DNA of 64,000 nt, from positions 70,994 through 134,993 of the forward strand of contig NZ_JAQQPS010000019.1 in assembly GCF_036688685.1 (NCBI RefSeq), read 5' to 3'. The DNA comes from JALYUM01 sp036688685 (lineage in GTDB: Bacteria; Pseudomonadota; Gammaproteobacteria; Burkholderiales; Burkholderiaceae_D). The notes under the pieces are model-generated. The model had not been told where the DNA came from and searched no databases. It saw only the letters and a program-made list of their open reading frames with translations. Each line of letters begins with the position of its first letter. Positions within the stretch are counted from its first letter, which is position 1. Positions 1 to 9,059 of the stretch are shown piece after piece. The translations under genes were made by a program, and so were the position numbers.

Positions 1-24
1 ATTCTTCCAGCGCCACCTGGCAAA

Positions 25-651
25 TTAAACCGCTGGCACGCCAGGCCCGGCGGGCAGATACTGCTGGAATGCCGCCGTGCGTTCCAGCCGTGCCGACAGT
101 GCCACCAGATGCGGATGATCCGCCGCCGGCACGATAGTCGCAAGCATCGACTGCGTGAACTGCCAGGCCACGGCAGCCGTAATCGTGGCCTGGCAGTGCA
201 CGGTCTCGAACAGCGCCGGGCGCTCTGCCACTTCCTGCTCCAACGCCGCATACGCAGCTAGCAGCTGCCCCGTCACACGCACAATCCACGGTTCGTATTG
301 CGCCTCGAGCGGGCGCAAGTTGCGTTCATATGCAAGCTGCACACTCTTTTCACAGGCGGCCAGCGCCAGGCCGACGGCGCGGAATGCGTGCTGCAATTGC
401 GCAGGCTCCACTGGCCACAAGGAGCGCGCCGTGGTCGCCTCCATGAATTGCAGGATCAGGGACGAATCCATCAGCAGTTCGCCGTCGTCGCACACCAGCG
501 TGGGCGCTTTCACGACCGGGTTGATGCCTTGAAAACGCGCGAACGTACTGAACACGGACACCGCCTCGTGCTCGAACGGTACACCCAGCAGCTCCAGCGA
601 GATGGCAACGCGCCGGACAAAGGGCGAATCGAGCATGCCGATCAATTTCAT
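25..651 (-). CDS. Glutathione S-transferase family protein
   Basis: 208-residue cytosolic protein of normal GST length. The N-terminal half (about 1-80) has the thioredoxin-fold pattern, with FVRRVAISLELLG near the start, a cis-proline loop (VKAPTLV) and DSSLILQF in the glutathione-contacting position. The C-terminal half is all-helical. It would conjugate or reduce a substrate with glutathione, but the substrate cannot be told from sequence. Start chosen at the ATG preceded by GAGGAGAC. It is divergent from the PAP2 gene. Family confident, specific reaction unknown. Confidence 0.85.
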   Translation of the reverse strand: MKLIGMLDSPFVRRVAISLELLGVPFEHEAVSVFSTFARFQGINPVVKAPTLVCDDGELLMDSSLILQFMEATTARSLWPVEPAQLQHAFRAVGLALAACEKSVQLAYERNLRPLEAQYEPWIVRVTGQLLAAYAALEQEVAERPALFETVHCQATITAAVAWQFTQSMLATIVPAADHPHLVALSARLERTAAFQQYLPAGPGVPAV

Positions 652-819
652 CGTGTCTCCTCAGGTCGACGCGGCTGCGCGGGATGCGCACAAGGAACGC
701 GCTGACGCGTCCCATTATTCGCGATTTCCTGACGGTGTAGAAACTTTTTGTCATCAAGTAGTCACAACTTCGTTCTACCATTCGGCAAATTTTTCGCAAC
801 CACTCCCGAAGGCTTCGCC

Positions 820-2802
820 ATGCATCCTATCCTCATCACGCGCCGGCTTCCGCTCGTCCTGGCCATCAGCGCCGCCCTTGCCCTGGTCGCCTGCGGCGGC
901 GGCAACGACGACAACAACGTCGCCACGCCAGTCGTCACGACGCCCGCACCAACCGGCCTCGTGGTCCCGTCAGCACCAGCCGACCAGGGTGCCGCAGACA
1001 CCGCGCCGGTGCCGGCCGTCACTGCCTTCGTCGACACCATCGCCACCAACCAGCGCGGCGACGCACGCTATGCGACGGTCGCCACCAACGCCGGCGTGCG
1101 CGTCCTGGCGGGCATGCTCGACATCTGGAAACCGTTGACCGAACTGGTCGACGCCGGCAACACCGCCCCCGCCGTCGATAACTTCCCGGCCGTCGTCGCC
1201 TCGACCTGGACCGGCCTGCCAACCGACGGCACGCCAGGCGGCACCATCGTCAATGCGGCCGTCCACAAGGCCAACATCCAGTACGTCGTCGACGCCACCA
1301 CCAAACGCACCGCGACCCAGGCCACGGCGGCCTATCTCGACGACCGCCGCGGCAAGGGTTACAGCGTCACCGATGGCCTTGGCCCCCTGACCGACGCCTG
1401 GCGCACAGCCGCCGGCCAGACCACCAGCATCACGACCGTCCCGGCCGACGCCACCACCGTCCTGTACAACGACACCGGCAACAACACCGGCGTTGCCGGC
1501 AGCACCAACGCCAGCTTTGGCAACGTGGTCGCGCTGGTCAACGCGATGGGCGCCAACGGCTCGACCGAGCCGGCCAAGCGTTTCTACAAATATGCGCGTC
1601 CGTACCGCTGGAGCACCGACGTCGTCGTGCTGCCAGCCCTGGTGCCGGCGAAGAGCGCCACGCCTGCTACCGACGGCGGATTTACCAGCGGACACTCGGC
1701 CGAAGCGGTGCGCAATACGGTGGCCATGGCCTACATCCTGCCCGAGCGCTTCCAGGAAATCCACGCGCGCGGCCTGGAGATGGGCGAGAGCCGGATCCTG
1801 GCCGGCATGCACTCCCCGCTCGACGTCATCAGCGGCCGCCAGCAAGCCACCGCGATCGCTGCGTCGAACCTGGTAGACCCCGCCAACGCCGCGCTGAAGG
1901 CCGCCGCCGTGACCCAGGCCCACGCCACCCTGATGGCCGCCACCGGCACCACCGCCGCCACCTTCAATGCCTACGCCCACGCCGGTAGCGCCGCCAACGA
2001 CCGCTTCACCGACTACGCCACCAACAAGGCCAACTACCTGCGCCGCATGACCTACGGCCTGGTCCAGACCGGCAAAACGGATGCCGCGGCGGTCGTGCCA
2101 AAAGGCGCCGAAGTCATGCTGGAAACGCGCCTGCCTTACCTCTCCGCCGAGCAGCGTCGCGTGGTCCTGAAAACCACCGCGATCGCGTCCGGTTACCCGG
2201 TGCTGGACGATCCTGAAGGCTGGGGCCGCCTGAACCTGTTCGCTGCCGGCGACGGCTATGGCGCCTTCAACGGCAACGTCACCATCAGCATGGATGCCTC
2301 GCTGGGTGGTTTCAATGCAAGCGACCTCTGGCGCAACGACATTGCCGGCAAGGGCAAATTGATCAAGCTGGGCACCGGCACGCTGCAACTGGGTGGCACC
2401 AACAGCTGGACTGGCGGCACGCAAGTGGATGCAGGTACGATGGAAGGCGTTTCGGCCAAGGCGTTCGGCGCGGGTGACGTGTATGTCAGCGCCGGCAAAC
2501 TGCGCAGCAATGCCGCCACCGCACTGGCACTGGCGAACTACACCCAGCTCAAAACCGGTACGCTGGAACTGAACCTGGGCAATGGCCAGCAAGGCCGAGT
2601 CAGCGTCACCGGCACCATGACGATCGCCGGCGGCACGCTGCACATCACGTTCCAGAAAGGCTACGTGCCGGCGGTGGGCGATACGCTGAGCATCGTCGCC
2701 GCAGGCAAGTTGCAGGGCACCTTCGACACGATCACCGTCGACGGCTTTACCAACACGCCGACCTACACGGCGACCGGTCTGCAACTGCGCCTTGGTAGCT
2801 AA
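820..2802 (+). CDS. PAP2-family acid phosphatase lipoprotein with autotransporter-type strand repeat
   Basis: 660 residues from the ATG at 820 (GAAGG upstream); an in-frame extension to 748 would bury the signal peptide. The signal peptide ends in a lipobox (LVAC, Cys25), so it is probably a lipoprotein. All three class A/PAP2 phosphatase motifs are present: K-x6-RP (K253, R260-P261), SGH (S290-G291-H292) and SR-x5-H-x3-D (S324, R325, H331, D335). Residues about 500-580 match an autotransporter-associated beta-strand repeat (KLGTGTLQLGGTNSWTGGT), followed by more strand-rich sequence, but no outer-membrane barrel follows. Phosphatase activity on a small phosphoester is inferred from the motifs. 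A palindromic terminator follows. Confidence 0.85.
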   Translation: MHPILITRRLPLVLAISAALALVACGGGNDDNNVATPVVTTPAPTGLVVPSAPADQGAADTAPVPAVTAFVDTIATNQRGDARYATVATNAGVRVLAGMLDIWKPLTELVDAGNTAPAVDNFPAVVASTWTGLPTDGTPGGTIVNAAVHKANIQYVVDATTKRTATQATAAYLDDRRGKGYSVTDGLGPLTDAWRTAAGQTTSITTVPADATTVLYNDTGNNTGVAGSTNASFGNVVALVNAMGANGSTEPAKRFYKYARPYRWSTDVVVLPALVPAKSATPATDGGFTSGHSAEAVRNTVAMAYILPERFQEIHARGLEMGESRILAGMHSPLDVISGRQQATAIAASNLVDPANAALKAAAVTQAHATLMAATGTTAATFNAYAHAGSAANDRFTDYATNKANYLRRMTYGLVQTGKTDAAAVVPKGAEVMLETRLPYLSAEQRRVVLKTTAIASGYPVLDDPEGWGRLNLFAAGDGYGAFNGNVTISMDASLGGFNASDLWRNDIAGKGKLIKLGTGTLQLGGTNSWTGGTQVDAGTMEGVSAKAFGAGDVYVSAGKLRSNAATALALANYTQLKTGTLELNLGNGQQGRVSVTGTMTIAGGTLHITFQKGYVPAVGDTLSIVAAGKLQGTFDTITVDGFTNTPTYTATGLQLRLGS

Positions 2803-2825
2803 ATAAGCTCGCCTCCCCGGAGCGC

Positions 2826-2861
2826 AAGCCGTATCGGCCAATTGGCCGATACGGCTTTTTT
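2826..2861 (+). terminator. Intrinsic terminator after the PAP2 gene
   Basis: A perfect 32-bp palindrome (2826-2857, centre between 2841 and 2842) runs straight into a T tract ending at 2861, 23 bases after the PAP2 stop codon. It could also serve the convergent beta-helix gene, although the A tract on that side is short. Confidence 0.85.
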
Positions 2862-2906
2862 ACGCCCCGCACAGACCAGGTCCGGTTTAGCTGTGACTGA
2901 GGTCGC

Positions 2907-4382
2907 TTATCGGTCGCTGGCGCCGGCGGCAACGCCGTATTCGTCCGCACCAAGGTCGATGATGCCTTCGACGCGGGCCTGGCCGTCGAAGTCGAGCAGA
3001 CCATTGACGGGAATCGCACCGGAAGGATACTGGGTCGCCCAGAGCGGCGAGGTCCAGGTGGTCAGCGCCGCCCCGGTCGCACCGACATTGAGCGCCGGAG
3101 ACGTCACCTGCAGGCGCAGGTTGCCGCTGGCCGGCGCGACATAGCGCGGATCGGCGATGAGCAGCGTACCCGGCAGACCAGTGCGGCTGGTGCCGCTGCC
3201 GAACCACAGGTTCACACCCCACACGTTACCCGTATTGCCGCTGCCTTCGACGCTGTAGCTCTGGGCCGGCGAGCCTTTTCCGTAGAAAATGTTGTTGGAG
3301 AAGCGTGCGTCGATCACCTTGTAATTGAACACCACCTCGGTTCCCCACCCCTTGTTCTTGTAGAACGCGTTGTTGTGCACGTTAATGCGGCGCGCTTGAC
3401 CGGCGCCCGAATCGTAGCCGCCCACCGACAGCCCGCTTTCAATATTGTTGTAGACGACATTATTCGTCATCACGATGTCTTCGGTGGCCTTGCCGCTGTG
3501 CTCGCTGGCGAACTCGAAGCCGATGTCGTTGCCGCTTGAGACGTTGCGGTCGAATACGATGTTGCGTCCGCCATCGACATAGAAGCCGCCCGCAGACCCG
3601 ACGCCGCCGTACCACGGATTTTTCTTGCTGGAGTTGTTCTGCGCGGTGTTTCCGCGCACCACGCCGTTGCGCACCCGGTCGTTGTCGCCGCACTTGGCGC
3701 ATTCGCCTTCGTAGCCGATGAAATCGAAACCGATGTTGTTATTGTCGTGCACATAATTGTTCAACACTTCGAAACGGTCCACGTTGCCGTTCAGTACCAG
3801 CGCCTCGCTGGCCTGCAGCACGTTCTTGTAGACTTCGTTGCCTTGCACCAGCAGATCGGTGATGCCGGTGGCGTTGGTGCCAAACACGGCCAGGCCATGC
3901 GCGCCATACGAACACGGCTCCTTGCAGGTACTGGTGTGGCGGATGTCGTGAATCTTGTTGTTCACCACCTGCAGGTGCGCCCCGTTGCCCTCGATCAGGA
4001 TGCCAACCGGCGTATTGGTGCTACTAGTCGCCAGAGCGCCCACCTCGAATCCCTCCACGCGCACGTAGTTCGAGTTTTTGATGGTGATGAGCCCCTGGCG
4101 GCCGGACGGCGCCAGGCCGCTGCCACTGATGATGGCGCCCGGGTCGCCCTTGATGATGATGAAGGCGCTGGCGGTTCCCGATTTTCCGGACACCAGGACC
4201 TTCTGGACGTAGGTGCCCGGCAGCACGCGCACGGTGTCGCCGGCCACGGCCGCATTGACGGCAGCCTGAATCGATCCGCCCGGGCTGACTGTGATGGTGG
4301 CGGCACCGGCCGCGCCGACGCACGTGGCCAGCAGCACGCCGGCGGCGGCGCGCAAGGCGGGGGTAAAAGGTTTGCGGTTCAT
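2907..4382 (-). CDS. Secreted right-handed parallel beta-helix protein
   Basis: 491 residues from the ATG at 4382 (GGAG eight bases upstream). A Sec signal peptide (residues about 1-27, ending GAAGA) is followed by a DUF1565/PbH1-type opening (GGSIQAAVNAAVAGDTVRVLPGTY) and many short N-rich turns (VVNNKIHDI, VLNNYVHDNN, MTNNVVYNN) spaced 20-25 residues apart, the signature of a right-handed beta-helix. Such proteins are often polysaccharide lyases, hydrolases or surface proteins, but no catalytic set can be assigned here. The tail (DFDGQARVEGIIDLGADEYG) is common in secreted beta-helix proteins. It is monocistronic and convergent with the PAP2 gene. Confidence 0.85.
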   Translation of the reverse strand: MNRKPFTPALRAAAGVLLATCVGAAGAATITVSPGGSIQAAVNAAVAGDTVRVLPGTYVQKVLVSGKSGTASAFIIIKGDPGAIISGSGLAPSGRQGLITIKNSNYVRVEGFEVGALATSSTNTPVGILIEGNGAHLQVVNNKIHDIRHTSTCKEPCSYGAHGLAVFGTNATGITDLLVQGNEVYKNVLQASEALVLNGNVDRFEVLNNYVHDNNNIGFDFIGYEGECAKCGDNDRVRNGVVRGNTAQNNSSKKNPWYGGVGSAGGFYVDGGRNIVFDRNVSSGNDIGFEFASEHSGKATEDIVMTNNVVYNNIESGLSVGGYDSGAGQARRINVHNNAFYKNKGWGTEVVFNYKVIDARFSNNIFYGKGSPAQSYSVEGSGNTGNVWGVNLWFGSGTSRTGLPGTLLIADPRYVAPASGNLRLQVTSPALNVGATGAALTTWTSPLWATQYPSGAIPVNGLLDFDGQARVEGIIDLGADEYGVAAGASDR

Positions 4383-4571
4383 CTGCACTGCTCCAGGTAA
4401 TGCTCGCCAAAAGCGAGATTGAGGGAAACATCGACTGCACCAGGCGACAGGCGCAATTTTCGAGTGCATGATAGGGAACAATAATTGCCGGAAAGGAAAA
4501 CTTTCAAAATGTTTCAAATGTGGCGGGATGGTTACATAGATAGCCGATAGATACAGCGCCGCTCAGTAAGC

Positions 4572-4592
4572 GGTTACGGGTTACGGGTTACG
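4572..4592. repeat. Three tandem copies of GGTTACG
   Basis: A 7-bp unit repeated exactly three times just upstream of the DUF1993 gene. It is followed by TATAGT (4594-4599), which is too close to the ATG at 4610 to be a normal -10. Function unknown. Confidence 0.7.
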
Positions 4593-4609
4593 GTATAGTG
4601 GAACGCACC

Positions 4610-5119
4610 ATGACACTGCCGCCCCCCACCCGACTGTTCATCCACTACCTTGGCAGGTTGCGCGACCTGCTCGCCCGCGTCGCCGCAAGCGACAGCGACA
4701 TCCTGGACCGCCGCCTGCACCCCGACATGGCGCCCTTGCTGCAGCAGGCCAGAAGCGCGATCGGCTTCACGCTGCGCGCCGCTTGTCCGCTGGCCGGGCG
4801 CGAGATCGTCTCGTTCAGCGCCGGCGCGACCACGCTGTCAAACATCTTGCAGGAGCTCGATGCGACGGTGGCGTATCTGGCGGCGCTGCCGGATGCGGCG
4901 TTCGACGACGTCGGCAGCGCGCGTGTCGACACGACCGCGGGTTTTGCCGACCTGGCGCTGCCAGGTCCGGACTACTACCTGATGTACGCGGTCCCGAATT
5001 TCTTCTTTCACTACACGATGGTGTACGCGATTGGGCGCCAGGCCGGCGTCGCCATCGGCAAGGCCGATTTCGACGGTTATCACGCCTATCCGCCAGGGTT
5101 CAGTTTTTCACCCGGCTGA
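4610..5119 (+). CDS. DUF1993 family protein
   Basis: 169 residues from the ATG at 4610; a GTG at 4598 would add four residues. It matches DUF1993 along its full length, including the C-terminal pattern FFHYTMVYAIGRQAGVAIGK followed by ADFDG. These are small helical cytosolic proteins related in fold to DinB-like proteins; no reaction is established. It ends six bases from the stop of the convergent xylH with no visible terminator between. Family assignment good, function unknown. Confidence 0.75.
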   Translation: MTLPPPTRLFIHYLGRLRDLLARVAASDSDILDRRLHPDMAPLLQQARSAIGFTLRAACPLAGREIVSFSAGATTLSNILQELDATVAYLAALPDAAFDDVGSARVDTTAGFADLALPGPDYYLMYAVPNFFFHYTMVYAIGRQAGVAIGKADFDGYHAYPPGFSFSPG

Positions 5120-5125
5120 TCTGTT

Positions 5126-6268
5126 TCAGCGCCGCCCCGAACGCGTGGCCACGTCGACCCACACCGCCAGCGTCAGGATCAAGCCCTTGACGATCATCTG
5201 CCAGTAGGCATCCACGTCGAGCATCGACATGCCGTTATCCAGGCTGGCCATGACCAGCGCCCCCACCAGCGCGCCATGCACGGTGCCGGCCCCGCCGCGC
5301 ATCGAGGTGCCACCGATGAAACAGGCGGCGATGACATCGAGTTCGCCGGACATGCCGGCCGAGGGCGAACCGGCCGCCAGCCGCGCCGTGTTGATCAAGC
5401 CGGCCAGCGCGCACATCACGCCCATGATCCCGAAGATCCACAATTTCACGGCGCGCACGTCGATGCCCGAGAGCCGGGTCGCTTCCATATTGCTGCCGAC
5501 AGCGTAGATGCGGCGCCCGAACACGGTCTGGCGCGCGATGTAGCTGAACACGCCCAGCAGTACCAGCAGCATCAGCACCGGCAGCGGAATGCCTTCGTAG
5601 CTGTTCAGGGTGCTGACGAAGGCGGCCAGCACCGCGCCGATCACGGCCACGCGCAGCAAGTCAGTCCACATGCCCGGCACGGCCAGCTTGTGGCGCGCCA
5701 GCATGGCGCGCTGGCGCCACGACAGCACCACCGCCAGCGCAAACAGCATGACACCGAGCGCAATGCCGGCCAGCGGGGGCAGATAGCCCTGGCCGATGAC
5801 CTGCATGTCACTCGACACCGGCGCCACGGTGATGCCGCCCGTGAGCCCGAGCAGCATGCCGCGGTAGACCAGCATGCCGCCCAGGCCGACAATGAACGAG
5901 GGGATGCCAACATACGCGGTCAGGTAGCCGTTCAGACAGCCCAGCACCAGGCCGGCCACCAGCACCAGCGCAACCGTCAGCGCCAGCGGCTGGCCATAGG
6001 TCACGTCGGCCACGGCCGCCATGCCGCCCAGCAGGCCAAGCAGCGAGCCCACCGACAGGTCGATCTCGCCGGCGATGATGACGAACACCATGCCGCACGC
6101 GAGGATGCCGGTGATCGACATCTGGCGCATCAGGTTCGACAGATTGCGTGCCGAGGTAAAGCCGCCGCCGGTCTTCCAGCTGAAGAAGGCCCAGATGAAG
6201 GCGACGGCCAGCAGCAGCGCCAGGATCTTGTACTGCGTGAAAAGCTGTTTGAACGATGTGGTTTTCAT
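5126..6268 (-). CDS. xylH: Xylose ABC transporter permease
   Basis: 380 residues from the ATG at 6268; a TTG at 6295 is the alternative start. It is a polytopic membrane protein of the ribose/xylose permease family with the EIDLSVGS motif after the second membrane segment and a total length typical of XylH, longer than RbsC. It forms the channel of the XylFGH importer in the inner membrane. It is the last gene of the operon, 23 bases after xylG, with only a weak Shine-Dalgarno sequence, so translational coupling to xylG is likely. D-xylose is inferred from XylF and the catabolic genes upstream; L-arabinose cannot be excluded. Confidence 0.9.
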   Translation of the reverse strand: MKTTSFKQLFTQYKILALLLAVAFIWAFFSWKTGGGFTSARNLSNLMRQMSITGILACGMVFVIIAGEIDLSVGSLLGLLGGMAAVADVTYGQPLALTVALVLVAGLVLGCLNGYLTAYVGIPSFIVGLGGMLVYRGMLLGLTGGITVAPVSSDMQVIGQGYLPPLAGIALGVMLFALAVVLSWRQRAMLARHKLAVPGMWTDLLRVAVIGAVLAAFVSTLNSYEGIPLPVLMLLVLLGVFSYIARQTVFGRRIYAVGSNMEATRLSGIDVRAVKLWIFGIMGVMCALAGLINTARLAAGSPSAGMSGELDVIAACFIGGTSMRGGAGTVHGALVGALVMASLDNGMSMLDVDAYWQMIVKGLILTLAVWVDVATRSGRR

Positions 6269-6291
6269 GTTTTTCGTGATTTGAACAAACG

Positions 6292-7830
6292 TCAAGGGGC
6301 GGCCGGGGCGCCCTGCCCGATCGCGGCGGCCAGCACCATTTCCTGGGTCAGGCCAACGTTGGCGAATTCGCCGCGCAGCTTCCCTTCTCCCATCACCAGC
6401 ACGCGGTCCGATACGCCCAGCACTTCGGCCAATTCGGACGACACCATGACGATCGCAATGCCCTGCGCGGCCAGTTCGAGCATCAGCTTGTAGATCTCGA
6501 ATTTGGCGCCGACGTCGACGCCGCGCGTGGGCTCGTCGAGGATCAGCACCTTGGGCCGGGTCAGCAGCATCCGGGCCAGCACCGCCTTTTGCTGGTTGCC
6601 GCCCGAGAGCGACGTAATCGGCAATGCCGGGCTCGCGGTTTTCAGGGCCAGCTGCCCGATCTGGTCGTTGACGGCGGCCAGTTCGGCGCCGTCGTCGATG
6701 CGGGTGGCGTGCGCAAAGCGCTGCAGCACGGACAAGGTGATATTCGCGCCGACCGACAAATCGCGCACGATGCCGTGGTGTTTGCGGTCTTCCGGGACCA
6801 GCGCGAAGCCGGCGCGGATGGCTTTCATCGGCGTCGACGTATCGACCCGCTGCCCCTCCAGCCAGACTTCCACCTCGTGCTCGCCCGCGTAGGCGCCAAA
6901 GATCGCCATCACCAGTTCGGTGCGGCCCGCACCCACCAGGCCGGCGATGCCGAGGATTTCACCGCGCCGCACATTGAACGACACATCGTCGACGCGCTTG
7001 CGCTCGGGCTGGTCGGCGTCGAAACAGGTGATGTGGCGCGCTTCCATCACCACCTCGCCCACCGGGTGCGGCAGGCTCGGATACATCTGGCTCATTTCGC
7101 GCCCCACCATCTGGTTGATGATGCGGTGCGTGTCCATCTGCGCCATCGGCGTGGTGGCGATGTGACGGCCGTCGCGGATCACCACCACCGTGTCGCAAAT
7201 GGCGGCCACTTCTTCGAGCTTGTGCGAGATGTAGACGCAGGCCACGCCTTTCGCCTTCAGGTCGCGGATGATCTCGAGCAGCACCGCGATCTCGGAAGTC
7301 GTCAGCGAGGCCGAGGGCTCGTCGAGGATCAGCAGGCGCGCTTTTTTGTTGAGCGCCTTGCCGATTTCGATCAGTTGCTGGTGCCCGCCACCGTAGTTTT
7401 TTACGGGCAGCACCACGTTCACGTCGGGGAGTTTCAGTTCGCGCAGGATTTCTTCGGCGCGCCGGTTCATGGCGGGATAATCGAGGCGCCCACCGGCGCG
7501 CGTGATCTCGTTGCCGAGGAACAGATTTTCGGCCACCGACAACTCGGGCACCAGCATCAATTCCTGGTGGATGATGACGATGCCGGCCTGTTCGGTCTCG
7601 CGCACCGAGCGCGCGCGCAGGGGCGCGCCATCCCACAAAATTTCACCGTCCCAGCTGCCGTGCGGGTACACCGCCGACAGGACTTTCATCAGGGTCGACT
7701 TGCCGGCGCCGTTCTCGCCGCACAGGCCAATACATTCGCCGGCACGGACCACGAGGTCGATGCCGTCGAGGGCAGGCACACCGCCGAATCGCTTCGAGAT
7801 GCCCTTCATTTCAAGCAGGTAGCCGGACAT
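6292..7830 (-). CDS. xylG: Xylose ABC transporter ATP-binding protein
   Basis: 512 residues with two ABC cassettes, as in all monosaccharide importers. The first cassette has a complete Walker A (GENGAGKST) and Walker B (LLILDEPSASL). The second has the usual degenerate Walker A (GLVGAGRTEL) with a good signature (SGGNQQK) and Walker B (VLILDEPTRGVDVG). Insertions such as YPHGSWDGEI are typical of XylG. It energises import through XylH. It lies 68 bases after xylF, and a terminator in that gap probably lowers its expression relative to xylF. Confidence 0.92.
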   Translation of the reverse strand: MSGYLLEMKGISKRFGGVPALDGIDLVVRAGECIGLCGENGAGKSTLMKVLSAVYPHGSWDGEILWDGAPLRARSVRETEQAGIVIIHQELMLVPELSVAENLFLGNEITRAGGRLDYPAMNRRAEEILRELKLPDVNVVLPVKNYGGGHQQLIEIGKALNKKARLLILDEPSASLTTSEIAVLLEIIRDLKAKGVACVYISHKLEEVAAICDTVVVIRDGRHIATTPMAQMDTHRIINQMVGREMSQMYPSLPHPVGEVVMEARHITCFDADQPERKRVDDVSFNVRRGEILGIAGLVGAGRTELVMAIFGAYAGEHEVEVWLEGQRVDTSTPMKAIRAGFALVPEDRKHHGIVRDLSVGANITLSVLQRFAHATRIDDGAELAAVNDQIGQLALKTASPALPITSLSGGNQQKAVLARMLLTRPKVLILDEPTRGVDVGAKFEIYKLMLELAAQGIAIVMVSSELAEVLGVSDRVLVMGEGKLRGEFANVGLTQEMVLAAAIGQGAPAAP

Positions 7831-7854
7831 GCACGTTCCAGTTCAACAAGAAAG

Positions 7855-7877
7855 AAAAAACCCCGGCCGCAGCCGGG
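7855..7877 (-). terminator. Terminator/attenuator between xylF and xylG
   Basis: On the minus-strand transcript CCCGGC (7877-7872), a TGCG loop and GCCGGG (7867-7862) form a 6-bp GC stem followed by G and six T (7860-7855). It sits 22 bases after the xylF stop inside the operon. A leaky terminator here would give excess binding protein over the ATPase and permease, as in many ABC operons. Confidence 0.75.
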
Positions 7878-7898
7878 TCACGCTAGCCGAAGCCCGCT

Positions 7899-8903
7899 TT
7901 ATTTTCCTGCCAGTTGCGCCTGGGTGTAAAACCCGTCCTTGACGACCACATCCATATTGGTTTTGGTCAGCAGGATCGGTTTCAACAGCAGGCTGTCGAC
8001 TTTTTTGAAGCCGTTGTCAAGCTGGGTGGTGTAGACCGGCTTTTCGTTACGTACCAGCTGGATGGCCAGCTTGGCGGCGCTCGACGCGATCTGCTTGAGC
8101 GGCTTGTAGACCGTCATGGCCTGGGTGCCCGCGATCACGCGCCGCACGGCTGCCAGATCGGCATCCTGCCCGGACACAATCACCTTGCCGGCCAGTTTTT
8201 GCGCGGCCAGCGCCTGGATGGCGCCGCCGGCGGTGCCGTCGTTCGAGGCGACCACGGCGTCGATCTTGTTGCCGTTCGCGGTCAGCGCATTTTCGACGAT
8301 GGACATCGCCTCGGAACCGCTCCAGTCCTTGACCCACTGTTTGCCGACGATCTTGATGTCGCCCTTGTCGACCAGCGGCTGCAGCACCTTCAGCTGGCCT
8401 TCGCGCAGCATCTTGGCGTTGTTGTCGGTCGGCGCGCCGCCCAGCAGGTAGTAATTGCCTTTCGGTTTCAGCTTGGCCAGTGCGCCAGCCTGCATTTCAC
8501 CCACGGCCACATTGTCGAACGAGATGTAGGCATCGACGTCGGCGTTCAGGATCAGGCGGTCATACGACACCACTTTGATCTTGGCTTTCTTCGCTTCGCT
8601 GATGGCGTTGTTCAGGACGGTCGCGTTGTACGGCACGATGACCAGCACGTCGACGCCGCGCGAAATCAGGTTTTCGATTTGCGCGATCTGGCGTTGCTCG
8701 CTGGCGTCGGCCGACTGCACGAACACTTCGGCGCCCATCTCCTTGGCGGCCGCGGTGAAATAGTCGCGGTCGCGCGTCCAGCGCTCAACGCGCAGGTCGT
8801 CGATGGAAAAGCCGATTTTCGGATTCTTGGCATCGGCGTGGGCTGCCCCGCTCGTGACCAGCACGGCGCAAGCGAGGGCGATTGCATGGAATACTTTTTT
8901 CAT
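7899..8903 (-). CDS. xylF: D-xylose-binding periplasmic protein
   Basis: 334 residues with a Sec signal peptide (about 1-23, ending AAHA). The mature protein is a type I sugar-binding protein with the XylF pattern: KIGFSIDDLRVERWTRDRD, the hinge around SYDRLI, SFDNVAVGEMQA, and VVASNDGTAGGAIQAL with a later DADLAAVRR. It captures the sugar in the periplasm and delivers it to XylGH. It has a strong ribosome site (AGGAGAC). It follows xylD in the same operon, separated by 155 bases that contain a stable hairpin. Confidence 0.93.
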   Translation of the reverse strand: MKKVFHAIALACAVLVTSGAAHADAKNPKIGFSIDDLRVERWTRDRDYFTAAAKEMGAEVFVQSADASEQRQIAQIENLISRGVDVLVIVPYNATVLNNAISEAKKAKIKVVSYDRLILNADVDAYISFDNVAVGEMQAGALAKLKPKGNYYLLGGAPTDNNAKMLREGQLKVLQPLVDKGDIKIVGKQWVKDWSGSEAMSIVENALTANGNKIDAVVASNDGTAGGAIQALAAQKLAGKVIVSGQDADLAAVRRVIAGTQAMTVYKPLKQIASSAAKLAIQLVRNEKPVYTTQLDNGFKKVDSLLLKPILLTKTNMDVVVKDGFYTQAQLAGK

Positions 8904-9013
8904 TGTTTTGTCTCCTGATAGTTTAGATGCAGGGGGTGGCGCGGTGGTCCGCGCCGTTTCATTCTGTGCAATTCTGCCTCGAATCGCTACTTGTTTTACA
9001 GAATACTTTTTTG

Positions 9014-9059
9014 GAACCTATCCCGGTAGGCCGGAGTCGCTGCCTACCGAGATAGGTTC
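9014..9059 (-). promoter_or_regulatory. Intercistronic 17-bp hairpin between xylD and xylF
   Basis: Two 17-base arms (9014-9030 and 9043-9059) around a 12-base loop begin at the xylD stop codon. On the minus-strand RNA all 17 positions pair, one as U-G. On the opposite strand that position would be an A-C mismatch, which favours a function in the operon transcript. The structure is followed by an A-rich rather than a U-rich run, so it is not a standard terminator. mRNA stabilisation or processing is more likely. Confidence 0.7.

Noticed and set aside
970..2841. 623-codon open frame antisense to the PAP2 gene
   Set aside because: High GC leaves long open antisense frames. Its translation is rich in G, R, H and D with no domain, while the sense frame has all phosphatase motifs.
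4594..4599. TATAGT as -10 promoter of the DUF1993 gene
   Set aside because: Only 10 bases before the ATG, which would leave almost no leader; no matching -35.
9014..9059. Hairpin after xylD read as an intrinsic terminator
   Set aside because: On the transcribed strand the hairpin is followed by an A-rich run, not by Us, and three transporter genes follow.
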